Assembly: GCA_014762505.1 (NCBI GenBank)
Contig: JABURS010000030.1
Location: 16,051 to 80,050 of the forward strand
DNA from: Chromatiales bacterium
Lineage (GTDB): Bacteria; Pseudomonadota; Gammaproteobacteria; SpSt-1174
Length of the DNA: 64,000 nucleotides
Direction of reading: 5' to 3'
Shown here: in pieces, positions 26,632 to 34,984 of the stretch
Numbering within the stretch: the stretch's first letter is position 1
How the letters are laid out: every line of letters begins with the position of its first letter
Translations under genes and position numbers: made by a program
Notes under the pieces: generated by a model
Seen by the model: the letters and a program-made list of their open reading frames with translations, nothing else
The model's database searches: none
Told to the model about the DNA's origin: nothing

Positions 26632-27384
26632 TCACCCCTGGTCGTGCAGGTCGCAGGGCCTGCGGTATTCCTCCGGGACGTTCGGCGGGCACTTGCCGCA
26701 CTGCTCGTTGCCCGGCACGGCGAAGTCGATCTTGCGTGGGTAGGGCAGGTCGAGTCCGTCCATGATGGCAACGAACTCGGCCTCGCCCCTGCCGCCGCCC
26801 AGGCGTGGATTGCGCTTCTTCTCCTGAGCGATGGTGGAGATGTAACGCCCCTCGTAGTCGTGACAGGGGTAGACGATGGTATCGTCCGGCAGGCTGAACA
26901 GCTTGTCGTGCACGCTGCGATACAGCGTGTGTGCATCACCGGACTGGAAGTCGGTACGTCCGCAGGCATCGATCAGCAGCGCATCGCCGGTAAAGAGCAG
27001 CGTGTGGGTATCGGTGTCGACGCGGTAGCAGTGGTGATGCGAGGTATGGCCGGGCGTGAACAGCGGGTGCAGCGTGATGGAGCCCACCGTCAGCGGCTCG
27101 CCCTCCTTCAGCCCCAGGTCGGCACATGCCGGCATTTCCACCGCCGGATAGGCGACCTTGCAGCCGGTGCGGCTGCGCAGCACGCTCGCGCCGGTCAGGT
27201 GATCGGCATGGTGATGCGTGTCGACCGTCCAGGCGAGCGTCAGCCCGAGTTCCTCCAGTACCTTCAGGTCGCGCTCGACCGTATCCAAGGCCGGGTCGAT
27301 CAGCACGGCCTGTCGTGTATCCGGGCAACCGAGCAGGTAGGTATAGGTGCTGGAGTCCGGTTCGTAAAGCTGGCGAAAGATCAT
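26632..27384 (-). CDS. ETHE1-like persulfide dioxygenase (metallo-beta-lactamase fold)
   Basis: A 250-residue enzyme of the ETHE1/SdoA type, oxidising glutathione persulfide to sulfite with non-haem iron. It shows the metal motif THHHADHLTG, FTPGHTSHHHCYRVD and the diagnostic GRTDFQSGD, plus YPCHDYEGR. The C-terminal extension with Cys residues (EQCGKCPP) is seen in bacterial relatives. The ATG at 27384 is preceded by GAGGACGAG; longer in-frame extensions have no ribosome-binding site. It is convergent with the GST gene and divergent from the tsdBA operon, forming a sulfur-oxidation neighbourhood. Confidence 0.93.
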   Translation of the reverse strand: MIFRQLYEPDSSTYTYLLGCPDTRQAVLIDPALDTVERDLKVLEELGLTLAWTVDTHHHADHLTGASVLRSRTGCKVAYPAVEMPACADLGLKEGEPLTVGSITLHPLFTPGHTSHHHCYRVDTDTHTLLFTGDALLIDACGRTDFQSGDAHTLYRSVHDKLFSLPDDTIVYPCHDYEGRYISTIAQEKKRNPRLGGGRGEAEFVAIMDGLDLPYPRKIDFAVPGNEQCGKCPPNVPEEYRRPCDLHDQG

Positions 27385-27654
27385 GGTCTCGTCCTCTGGC
27401 TGTGGGCGTGCGCGGCCTGTCAGTCCAGGCCTTTCCGCATCCTTGTGTATCTGACGTCCGCACTCAAGTTTCAGCACGAACTACGCGGTTGTCGGGCCCC
27501 GGCTTTGGGGATTGCAGCGGCGTCCTGCCGCCCGACACGCATTCGGCCAAGGGGCAGAAGGGAGAGTGCAGCGACGCGCACGGCGGGTGACGCGTTTGCT
27601 AGACTCCGGGATGTTGTCCACGCCGCAAGACGCAATGCACATCGGGAGCCAATC
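27385..27654. promoter_or_regulatory. Divergent leader between persulfide dioxygenase and tsdBA
   Basis: 270 bases without a gene, carrying the promoters of two divergent sulfur genes and the ribosome-binding site of tsdB (CGGGAGCC near 27643). No palindromic operator or repeat was recognised. Confidence 0.4.
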
Positions 27655-28326
27655 ATGCCAGTGCGACTGACAAAAGGTCTTTTGTTCCTGCTGCCCCTGC
27701 TCGGGCTACATGCCCCAGCCGCCCTGGCGATGGGTGATGCGGCGGCGGGCCGGACCATTGCCATGCAGGGCAATGGCAAGGGGGCGGTGGCCTGCGTCAG
27801 TTGCCACGGGGCCGCCGGCGAGGGGAATGCCGCGGCCGGCTTTCCGCGCCTGGCCGGCCTGAATGCCGAATACCTCGTCAAGCAGCTGCAGGACTACAAG
27901 GCCGGCACACGGCAGAACCCGGTCATGCAGCCCTTCGGCGCCGCCCTCACCAGCCAGGAGATGCTGGATGTGGCGGCCTACTACGCGAGGCTCGAACCGA
28001 CCGGCAGCCAGGGGCCTGCCGATGACAACGCCCTGGGCGAGAAGCTCGCACTGCGTGGCGACTGGGGCAACGACATCCCGGCCTGTGTCAGCTGCCATGG
28101 CCCCGGCGGGCGTGGTATCGATCCCTATTTCCCGGCCATCGCGGGTCAGCACGCGGGTTATATCCGGTCGCAGATCCAGGCCTGGAAGGGCGGCACCCGC
28201 AAGAACGACGCCAATGACCTCATGCGCGTGGTGGCCGAGCGGATGACCGATGAACAGATCGAGGCGGTGTCCCGGTATTTCGCCGGCCAGCCCCCCGTGA
28301 AACCGACCTCGGGAGACAAGCCATGA
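27655..28326 (+). CDS. tsdB: Dihaem c4-type cytochrome, probable TsdB
   Basis: A 223-residue periplasmic cytochrome with a signal peptide (residues 8-25, ending ALAMG) and two CxxCH haem sites, Cys47/Cys50/His51 and Cys144/Cys147/His148, both written CVSCHG. Each half has the cytochrome c4 arrangement with a distal Met candidate (VMQPF, DLMRVV). It overlaps tsdA by four bases, and TsdB is the known electron acceptor of thiosulfate dehydrogenase in several bacteria. It would pass electrons from thiosulfate to the respiratory chain. ATG 27655 after CGGGAG. Confidence 0.85.
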   Translation: MPVRLTKGLLFLLPLLGLHAPAALAMGDAAAGRTIAMQGNGKGAVACVSCHGAAGEGNAAAGFPRLAGLNAEYLVKQLQDYKAGTRQNPVMQPFGAALTSQEMLDVAAYYARLEPTGSQGPADDNALGEKLALRGDWGNDIPACVSCHGPGGRGIDPYFPAIAGQHAGYIRSQIQAWKGGTRKNDANDLMRVVAERMTDEQIEAVSRYFAGQPPVKPTSGDKP

Positions 28327-29240
28327 TTCGCCAGGTCCTGCTGTTTCTCTGCGCGTTCTGCCTGAGCGCGACGCTGGCTGCCGAGCAGACGCGCGACTAT
28401 CAGGTCGAGCTGCCCGCCTCGCCGGACAATGCCCCCGGGTTCACGCCCCCGCCCGAGTCCGAGATCCCGGATGACCAGTTCGGTGAGATGGTGCGTTACG
28501 GTCGCGACCTGTTCGTGAACACCCAGCAGCTACGCGGCAAGTACGTCGGCAATGACATGAACTGCGTGAACTGTCATGTCGATGCCGGCCGGCGCGCCGA
28601 CTCCGCACCGCTGTGGGCCGCCTATACCATGTATCCCGCCTACCGGAAGAAGAACGACCGGGTGAATACCATGGAAGAGCGCATCCAGGGCTGCTTCCGC
28701 TACAGCATGAACGGCAGCCCGCCGCCATCCGGTAGCCCCGAACTCACCGCGCTGATCACCTACCACTACTGGCTGGCCAAGGGGGCGCCTACCGGTGTGG
28801 CGCTGGAGGGGCGTGGTTATCCGAAGCTGGATGCGCCGGAGAAGAAGCCGGACATCCGGCGCGGCCGCGAGGTCTTCCAGGCACAGTGCGCCATCTGCCA
28901 CGGCGACGACGGCATGGGGCGCATGGCCGAGGGCGAGGTCGCCTTCCCGCCGCTGTGGGGCGAGGGCTCCTACAACTGGGGCGCGGGCATGCACCGCGTC
29001 AATACGGCGGCCGCCTTCATCCATTCCAACATGCCGCTGGGCAAGCCCTACAGCCTGAGCGAACAGCAGGCCTGGGACGTGGCGGCCTACATCAACAGCC
29101 ACGAACGCCCGCAGGACCCGCGCCACGAGGGCGACCTCAAGGCCACCGACCAGACCTTCCACGCCCACCAGTGCTTCTATGGCGACAAGATCGACGGGCA
29201 GGCGCTGGGGACACGCTCCTATCCAAACCCGTTGGAGTAG
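28323..29240 (+). CDS. tsdA: Thiosulfate dehydrogenase TsdA (dihaem cytochrome c)
   Basis: Oxidises two thiosulfate to tetrathionate (or the reverse) in the periplasm. The 305-residue product has a signal peptide (residues 4-20) and two haem sites: Cys81/Cys84/His85 (CVNCH) and Cys189/Cys192/His193 (CAICH). The stretch ERIQGCFRYSMNG supplies Cys124, which fits the unusual cysteine haem ligand of TsdA; Met237 in SNMPLG is a candidate axial ligand of haem 2. ATGA overlap with tsdB. This is direct sequence support for thiosulfate use by the organism. Confidence 0.9.
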   Translation: MIRQVLLFLCAFCLSATLAAEQTRDYQVELPASPDNAPGFTPPPESEIPDDQFGEMVRYGRDLFVNTQQLRGKYVGNDMNCVNCHVDAGRRADSAPLWAAYTMYPAYRKKNDRVNTMEERIQGCFRYSMNGSPPPSGSPELTALITYHYWLAKGAPTGVALEGRGYPKLDAPEKKPDIRRGREVFQAQCAICHGDDGMGRMAEGEVAFPPLWGEGSYNWGAGMHRVNTAAAFIHSNMPLGKPYSLSEQQAWDVAAYINSHERPQDPRHEGDLKATDQTFHAHQCFYGDKIDGQALGTRSYPNPLE

Positions 29241-29270
29241 ACGTTTTCCTGCTGGGGACCCGGTTAAGCG

Positions 29271-29295
29271 GAGAGAGGGCTTTCCTCTCTTCCAG
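29271..29295 (+). terminator. Weak hairpin after tsdA
   Basis: AGAGAGG (29272-29278) pairs with CCTCTCT (29284-29290), followed by TTCCAGTTTGT. A modest stem 30 bases after the stop, a possible terminator of tsdBA. Confidence 0.4.
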
Positions 29296-29474
29296 TTTGT
29301 CCTGCATCAGCGGTAATAGGCCCTAAGTCCGTGCCTTCACCTCAAGGTAATGTTTGTCGGGATGGTCGAGTGCAATAACGTCTTTCTTGTCCCAGGTCAT
29401 CACGTACAGGTCATGGATGGTGCTAATGTTTTCGCATTCCAGTCCCTCCTGATACCGACAGCCGGATCCCTCTC

Positions 29475-31226
29475 TTGTCCTATCGAACATTTCTGAGTCA
29501 CTGGCCGGCCTTTGCCGCCGGGTTGCGTTCGGCCTGGGGGGCGGGTTATGGCCCGGGCGAGTTGCGGCGTGACCTGCTCGCCGGTGTGACGGTGGGTATC
29601 GTGTCGCTCCCGCTCTCCATGGCCCTGGCCATCGCCATCGGTGTGCCGCCGCAGCATGGTCTGTACACCGCGATCATCGCCGGTATCGTCACCGCCCTGG
29701 CGGGTGGCTCGCGTTTCAACATCACCGGTCCCACCGCCGCCTTCGTCGCCATTCTCTTTCCGATCGTGCAGCAATACGGTGTCGGCGGGCTGATGCTCGC
29801 CACGCTGATGGCGGGGCTGATTCTCGTGGTGCTCGGCGTCACCCGCATGGGGACGCTGATCCGGTACGTGCCGCATCCGGTGGTGCTGGGATTCACCGCG
29901 GGGATTGCCGTGGTCATCGCAGCACTGCAGTTGCCGGGCTTTCTCGGTCTGCAGGTCGCGGGTACGGGCGAGCACTTCGTCGACAACCTCGTGCTGGTCG
30001 TCAGGGGGCTGCCGACCCTGCAGCCGGCCGAGTTCGCTGTCGGGGTCTTTACCCTGGGGGTGCTCGTCGTCTGGCCGCGGATCTCCGCGCGCCTGCCGGT
30101 CTCGCTGCCCGGTCCGCTGGTGGCGCTGGTGCTGGCTGCGGTGGCAGGCTGGGTGATCAACCACCTGGTGGATGGCCATACCGTTGGCACCATTGCGACG
30201 AATTTCCACTGGATGATCGATGGGCGCGAAGGTGGTGGCATCCCGCCCGTGGCGCCCGGTCTCGTGCTGCCCTGGCAGTTGCCCGGTGCGGATGGTCAGC
30301 CGCTGGTCATCACCTTCGGGCTGATACGCGAACTGCTGGCGCCGGCGATCGCGATCGCCATTCTCGGCGCGATCGAATCCCTGCTCTGCGCGAGCGTGGC
30401 GGACGGGATCACCCAGACCCGGCACAACCCCAACGGCGAACTGGTGGGACAGGGGCTGGGCAACCTGGTGGCGCCGCTGTTCGGCGGCATTACCGCCACC
30501 GCGGCGATCGCCCGCACGGCGACCAATATCCGCAGCGGGGCGGTCTCGCCGCTGGCCGCCGTGTTCCACTCGCTCACCATCCTGCTGGCCGTGATGAGCC
30601 TGGCCGGCCTGCTCGGCCTGGTGCCGATGGCTGCGCTCGCCGCGTTGCTGCTCGTGGTCGCCTGGAACATGAGCGAGGCCCGGCATTTTCTCCACACCCT
30701 GCGTGCGGCACCGGGCGGGGACGTGGCGGTATTGCTCACCAGCTTCGGGCTCACCGTGCTGTTCGACATGGTGCTGGCCGTGGCGGTGGGGATCGGCCTG
30801 GCCGCGGCACTGTTCATCCGGCGCATGGCGCAGATCACCGGCGCCCGGCGCATGGAGTCACGCGAGCTGCAGTTGCCGGAGGACCTGCCGGCCGAGATCG
30901 CGGTGTTCGACATGAACGGCCCGCTGTTCTTCGGTGCCGCGGAAAAGGCCCTGGACGTGCTGCAGCTCGTGGACGGCAACGTGAAGATCATCGTCGTGGA
31001 CATGCGCGACGTGACCAGTCTGGACGCCACCGGCATGGTGGCCATCGAGGGCATGCTCCACACCATGTCCCGCCGCGGGACGGGCCTGGTCTTTGCCGGC
31101 CTGCATCCGCGCCTCATCACCAAGCTGCGTCGTGCCGGCGTGCGCAAGACACGCGGTGTGCTGACCTACGCACGCGACATCGACAGTGCCCTGAAGGTGG
31201 CGCGACGCTGGGTGGGAGGGGATTGA
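29475..31226 (+). CDS. SulP-family anion transporter with STAS domain
   Basis: A 583-residue membrane transporter: family signature DLLAGVTVGIVSLPLSMALAIA near residues 33-55, PQHGLYTAIIAG, many transmembrane helices to about residue 450, and a cytoplasmic STAS domain at the C-terminus (DMNGPLFFGAAEKALD, VVDMRDVTSLDATG). SulP proteins move sulfate, bicarbonate or dicarboxylates. Lying beside thiosulfate oxidation and in an autotroph, sulfate or bicarbonate are the natural candidates, but the sequence does not decide. The frame starts with TTG at 29475; the distance to the first conserved helix makes this start reasonable although the ribosome-binding site is weak. Confidence 0.9.
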   Translation: MSYRTFLSHWPAFAAGLRSAWGAGYGPGELRRDLLAGVTVGIVSLPLSMALAIAIGVPPQHGLYTAIIAGIVTALAGGSRFNITGPTAAFVAILFPIVQQYGVGGLMLATLMAGLILVVLGVTRMGTLIRYVPHPVVLGFTAGIAVVIAALQLPGFLGLQVAGTGEHFVDNLVLVVRGLPTLQPAEFAVGVFTLGVLVVWPRISARLPVSLPGPLVALVLAAVAGWVINHLVDGHTVGTIATNFHWMIDGREGGGIPPVAPGLVLPWQLPGADGQPLVITFGLIRELLAPAIAIAILGAIESLLCASVADGITQTRHNPNGELVGQGLGNLVAPLFGGITATAAIARTATNIRSGAVSPLAAVFHSLTILLAVMSLAGLLGLVPMAALAALLLVVAWNMSEARHFLHTLRAAPGGDVAVLLTSFGLTVLFDMVLAVAVGIGLAAALFIRRMAQITGARRMESRELQLPEDLPAEIAVFDMNGPLFFGAAEKALDVLQLVDGNVKIIVVDMRDVTSLDATGMVAIEGMLHTMSRRGTGLVFAGLHPRLITKLRRAGVRKTRGVLTYARDIDSALKVARRWVGGD

Positions 31227-31258
31227 AGTTGGAAGTTGGAAGTTGGAAGGCGAAAGTC

Positions 31259-31342
31259 TATGCGCCACAGAAGGCACAGAGTCCACAGAGAAAGCACATA
31301 GCCCGCTTTACCTCTGTGTCCTCTGTGCCCTCTGTGGCGCCT
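31259..31342. repeat. CACAGAGG-type palindromic repeat (family R2)
   Basis: Arms GCCACAGAAGGCACAGAGTCCACAGAG-like and CCTCTGTGT-CCTCTGTGC-CCTCTGTGG form an inverted repeat; the right arm is three 9-bp units CCTCTGTGN. It is the first of about nine copies in the window. Confidence 0.85.
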
Positions 31343-31370
31343 GGATTTTACGCCTGACTCCTAACTCCTC

Positions 31371-31748
31371 CTACCACGTCAGTACCTTGCCTGCGGCACC
31401 CAGTGACGGCAGGGCCTGGCTGGGGGTGAGCAGCGGCAGGTCCATGGCGAGGTCATCTTCGCTCATGCCGTTGAGTTCGAGCGACTGGCGGCAGCCGATG
31501 ACCTGAACGCCGTTGTCGGTGGCGAGTTTCATGAATTCGGCGACGCTCTTGCCGCCTTCCATGGGATGGATCGTCTCCGCCACGCCCTTTTTCAGCAGTT
31601 CGGTGGCGGGGCCCGTGAGGTAGAGGATCACGTTCTGCTCGGCGGCCGCCGCGGTGGCGGTGAGGAAGAAGGCCGAGGGCAGGCGCCTGGGGTTCTCGGG
31701 GCCGGTGATGAGGATGACGACGAGGTCGGCGGGTTGCTGGTCGTTCAT
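31371..31748 (-). CDS. DsrE-family sulfur-relay-like protein
   Basis: A 125-residue cytosolic protein of the DsrE/DsrF/TusD superfamily: DLVVILITGPENPRRLPSAF, FLTATAAAAEQNVILYLTG, and a Cys in VIGCRQSLELNGM that matches the position of the sulfur-carrying cysteine in related families. It may bind or transfer persulfide sulfur, or simply be a small peroxiredoxin-like family member. It ends beside an R2 repeat and lies 41 bases downstream of the old yellow enzyme gene on the same strand, so the two and the Rrf2 regulator upstream may be co-expressed. Confidence 0.85.
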   Translation of the reverse strand: MNDQQPADLVVILITGPENPRRLPSAFFLTATAAAAEQNVILYLTGPATELLKKGVAETIHPMEGGKSVAEFMKLATDNGVQVIGCRQSLELNGMSEDDLAMDLPLLTPSQALPSLGAAGKVLTW

Positions 31749-31789
31749 GGTCTGCTCCTTGCGATTGTGGGTGGTCTTGCGATGGTTGG

Positions 31790-32881
31790 CTACGCCTGTC
31801 CGAGGACCGGGTAGTCGGTATAGCCCTTCTCCCCCGGCGTGTAGAAGCTGTCCGGGTCGGGCGGGTTGAGCGCCGCGCCCTGCTGCCAGCGAGTGGGCAG
31901 GTCGGGGTTGGCGAGGAAGTCGCGCCCCACGGCGATGAGCGCGGCACGGCCGGCGTCGAGGTCGGCCTGGGCGCGTGCGGGGTCGTAGGCGCCGCAGCGG
32001 ATGACGGGGCCGCCGAAGCGCTCGGCCATGGTCTGTTTGATGTGTTCGGGTACCTCGGGCGCACCCATGGCCGAGTGGTCGACGAGGTGCAGGTAGACGA
32101 GTCCCAGTCGGCCGACGTGCTCGGCCAGCCAGCTGTAGTCGGCGTCCATCCCGGGGTAGTGCGGCATGTCGTTGAACACGCCATAGGGGGAGAGACGGAT
32201 GCCGACGTTGCCCGCACCGATGGCGGCGATGGTCGCCTCGGCGATCTCCAGCAGCAGTCGCGCGCGGTTCTCGATGGGGCCGCCATAGGCATCCTCGCGC
32301 CGGTTGCTGGTCGGGCGGATGAACTGTTCGAGCAGGTAGCCGTTGGCCGCGTGCAGCTCCACGCCGTCGAAACCGGCGGCGATGGCATTTCTCGCCGCCT
32401 GCACGAATTCCTCGCGTACCGTGGCGATGTCGTCGGCGGTCATGGCCTCGGGTTGCGGGTGGGGTTGCAGCCCCTGGGCATCGGTGTAGATCTCGCCCGC
32501 GGCGGTGATGGCCGAGGGTGCCAGCACCCGGGCGCCTGCCGGCAGGTTGAGGGGATGGCCGATGCGCCCGGTGTGCATGAGCTGGACGAAGATCTTCGCC
32601 CCGCCGGCATGTGCCGCGGCGGTGACTGCCTGCCAGCCTTCGACCTGGGCCGGGGAGAAGATGCCGGGGATGCGCGGGTAGCCAAGCCCGTTGGGCGAGG
32701 GACTGGTGCCTTCGGTGATGATGAGTCCGGCCGAGGCGCGTTGCCCGTAGTACTCGGCCATGAGTGCGCCGGGCCGGTTGTCGATGGCACGGTTGCGTGT
32801 CATCGGCGCCATCACGATGCGGTTCTGCAGTCGGTGCGGCCCGAGCGTGGCCGGTTCGAAGATCGGGCGTTGCGAGCTCAT
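31790..32881 (-). CDS. Old yellow enzyme, NemA-like alkene reductase
   Basis: A 363-residue FMN-dependent TIM-barrel oxidoreductase that reduces activated double bonds or nitro groups. Signatures are IVMAPMTRNRA, the catalytic pair region ELHAANGYLLEQFIRP, and RSN-type NRREDAYGGPIENRARLL, then IAVGRDFLANPDLP for the phosphate of FMN. Start ATG at 32881 preceded by AAGGAG; a longer frame upstream is unsupported. It follows the Rrf2 regulator by 26 bases. OYE genes beside small repressors are often induced by electrophiles, so this pair is probably a self-regulated detoxification operon. Confidence 0.93.
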   Translation of the reverse strand: MSSQRPIFEPATLGPHRLQNRIVMAPMTRNRAIDNRPGALMAEYYGQRASAGLIITEGTSPSPNGLGYPRIPGIFSPAQVEGWQAVTAAAHAGGAKIFVQLMHTGRIGHPLNLPAGARVLAPSAITAAGEIYTDAQGLQPHPQPEAMTADDIATVREEFVQAARNAIAAGFDGVELHAANGYLLEQFIRPTSNRREDAYGGPIENRARLLLEIAEATIAAIGAGNVGIRLSPYGVFNDMPHYPGMDADYSWLAEHVGRLGLVYLHLVDHSAMGAPEVPEHIKQTMAERFGGPVIRCGAYDPARAQADLDAGRAALIAVGRDFLANPDLPTRWQQGAALNPPDPDSFYTPGEKGYTDYPVLGQA

Positions 32882-32907
32882 GGGGACTCCTTGGGTTGCG
32901 GGGTGGG

Positions 32908-33318
32908 TTACATGGCCTGGACGATGTCGGCGAGCGAGGTGTCGGCGAGCGAGGCCTCGAAGGCCTGCTGGGCGTGGGCGAGATGGGTTGCCAGTGCCGG
33001 TCGTACCTTGCAGCTCACCACGCATTGCACGTTTTCCGGATTCTCGTGCAGACCGACCAGCGGCTGGCCGGCCTGCACGGCGTGATGGATGTCGCGCAGG
33101 CTGATCGTGGCGGGGTCGCGGGCGAGGCGGAACCCGCCGTGCTTGCCCCGCTCGGCCAGGATCAGGCCGGCCAGCGCCAGGTCGCGGAGCAGGCGGCGGA
33201 TCACCACCGGGTTGGTGTTCACCGTCTGCGACAGCAGCTCCGACGAGGTCCTGGCATCGAGATAGGCCAGTGCCGTCATGATGTGTACCGCCATGGAGAA
33301 GCGGGTATTCGCCGTCAT
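32908..33318 (-). CDS. Rrf2-family transcriptional regulator
   Basis: A 136-residue winged-helix regulator: TRFSMAVHIMTALAYL at the start, RRLLRDLALAGLILAERGKHGGFRLAR in the wing, and a short C-terminal part with Cys99 and Cys103 (QCVVSC). Only two close cysteines are present, not the three of the Fe-S regulators NsrR/IscR, so a thiol switch is as likely as a cluster. It heads the operon with the old yellow enzyme. A near-palindrome GTAACCTGTATAGTTGC lies just upstream and may be its own operator. Confidence 0.9.
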   Translation of the reverse strand: MTANTRFSMAVHIMTALAYLDARTSSELLSQTVNTNPVVIRRLLRDLALAGLILAERGKHGGFRLARDPATISLRDIHHAVQAGQPLVGLHENPENVQCVVSCKVRPALATHLAHAQQAFEASLADTSLADIVQAM

Positions 33319-33340
33319 AATGTAACCTGTATAGTTGCTT
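33319..33340. promoter_or_regulatory. Candidate Rrf2 operator
   Basis: GTAACCTGTATAGTTGC is an imperfect palindrome immediately upstream of the Rrf2 start codon, in the expected place for autoregulation. The symmetry is modest, hence low confidence. Confidence 0.4.
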
Positions 33341-33384
33341 TTATAGGGAATGCAAGTCCCGTAATGCCCCAGTTATGATGGGGT

Positions 33385-34968
33385 ATGCCCGCCCGTATCG
33401 AACATCCCGGCCTGATCTATTCCCTCGTCGGTATCGTCTTCTCCGCCTGCCTGGCGCTGAGCCTGTATCTCCACCAGCTGGAACGCGAACGTGAACTCGC
33501 CGGTCTGCGTACCGCCGTGGCCCAGGAATCGGCGGCCATCCGTGCACGCATCGAATACGAGGTGGGGACCACCCTCAATCTCACGCTGGGCCTGGTGGTG
33601 TACGTGGCGACCAATCCGCAGCTCGATCAGGCGGAGTTCGATGCAATCGCGGCCCGGTTGCTGCGGCGCGCCCCGCATCTGCGCAACATCGCCCTGGCCC
33701 GTGACAACGTGATCACGCACATGGCACCGCTGGCCGGCAACGAGGCCGCGCTGGGTTTCCGCTACATGGACAGCCCGGAGCAGCGTGACGGGGTGCTGCG
33801 CGCCATTGCCAGCCGCAACACCGTGATCGCCGGACCCGTCAACCTGGTGCAGGGCGGGCGCGGCTTCATCAGCCGCACGCCCATCTTCCTGGACAGCGAA
33901 CAGACGCGGTACTGGGGCCTGGCCAGCCTGGTGCTGGATGTGGATGCCTTCATTGCCCGCACCGGCATGGCCGAGCGGGGGGATGGCCTGCGCTTTGCCC
34001 TGCGCGGACGCGATGGCGAAGGTGCGCGGGGCGCCATGATCCACGGTGATCCGGATCTGTTCGCGCGGCCGGATGCGTTGCTCTCGACCATCCAGCTGCC
34101 CCAGGGAACCTGGCAGCTCGCGGCCTACCCGGCGGATGGCTGGCAGCCGTCGGGCGAGGCCTCCCGCCTGGCCCTGTATGCGGGGCTGATGTTGTCGCTG
34201 CTGGTATCGCTGCTGGTGTTCGCCCTGCTGCGTTCGCTCGGTGCCCTGTCTGCGGCCAAGCGCCAGGCCGAGCAGGCCAACGCGGTGAAGACGCGTTTCT
34301 TCTCCCACATGACACACGAGCTGCGTGCGCCGCTCTCGGCACTGGAGGCGGCGCTGCAGCAGCTGGCGGACGATGCGGTACGCAGGGACGACGCCCGTGC
34401 ACGCCCGCTGCTCGACCAGGCCGGGCGTGGTTCCGCACGCCTGGGGCGCGTCATCGACGACATCCTCGACATCAAGCGGCTGGAGGCGGACGGCATCACC
34501 TATGCCTTCGCCCGGTGTCATGTACAGGGGGTGATCGATGATGCGCTGGAGCAGGTGGAGCCCCTGCTGAGCCAGTATCACAGCCATGTGGAGGTGGAGT
34601 CCTATCTGGCGCCGGAGGAGACGATCTGGGGTGATGCCCACCGGCTGGCGCAGGTGCTCGTGAACCTGCTCGGCAATGCCATCCGTCATTCTCCCGAGGG
34701 CTCGACCATCACCCTGCATGCCTCGCGCATCGACGAGCGCCTGCGCATCGAGGTGATCGACAAGGGGCCGGGGCTGGACGAGGAGGTACTCGCGGCGGTC
34801 CTGCGCGACTCGGGGGTGACGCTGCTGGCGGGGGATGCCGGTGGCAGCGGTCTGGGCCTGAGTCTCAGCCGCCTGATCATCGCGCAGCATCGGGGCGTGC
34901 TGGGCGCCTACAACATCGTGGGACGCGGCAGCTCCTTCTATATCGAACTCCCCGTGCAGCCGGGCTGA
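33385..34968 (+). CDS. Membrane sensor histidine kinase with CHASE-like periplasmic domain
   Basis: A 527-residue kinase: helix at residues 8-30, a periplasmic domain of about 230 residues resembling CHASE (YVATNPQLDQAEFDAIAARLL, IALARDNVITHMAPLAGNE), a second helix at about 268-290, a HisKA domain with phospho-accepting His311 in THELRAPLSA, and an ATPase domain with N-box NLLGNAIRH, GPGL and GGSGLGLSL. No response regulator lies next to it, so it is an orphan kinase here. Ligand unknown. It is convergent with the large GGDEF/EAL gene. Confidence 0.92.
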   Translation: MPARIEHPGLIYSLVGIVFSACLALSLYLHQLERERELAGLRTAVAQESAAIRARIEYEVGTTLNLTLGLVVYVATNPQLDQAEFDAIAARLLRRAPHLRNIALARDNVITHMAPLAGNEAALGFRYMDSPEQRDGVLRAIASRNTVIAGPVNLVQGGRGFISRTPIFLDSEQTRYWGLASLVLDVDAFIARTGMAERGDGLRFALRGRDGEGARGAMIHGDPDLFARPDALLSTIQLPQGTWQLAAYPADGWQPSGEASRLALYAGLMLSLLVSLLVFALLRSLGALSAAKRQAEQANAVKTRFFSHMTHELRAPLSALEAALQQLADDAVRRDDARARPLLDQAGRGSARLGRVIDDILDIKRLEADGITYAFARCHVQGVIDDALEQVEPLLSQYHSHVEVESYLAPEETIWGDAHRLAQVLVNLLGNAIRHSPEGSTITLHASRIDERLRIEVIDKGPGLDEEVLAAVLRDSGVTLLAGDAGGSGLGLSLSRLIIAQHRGVLGAYNIVGRGSSFYIELPVQPG

Positions 34969-34984
34969 GGGCCCGGCTTGGCAC

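Noticed and set aside
26440..27654. A long plus-strand frame running into the tsdB gene
   Set aside because: It crosses the antisense of the persulfide dioxygenase gene; the signal peptide and ribosome-binding site place the tsdB start at 27655.
29323..29470. A short minus-strand frame reading ...LYVMTWDKKDVIALDHP... and ending HYLEVKART before a stop
   Set aside because: It has a peptide-like composition but no in-frame start with a ribosome-binding site; the ATG after AGGAGGG is in another frame and stops after four codons. It may be a gene remnant, too weak to list.
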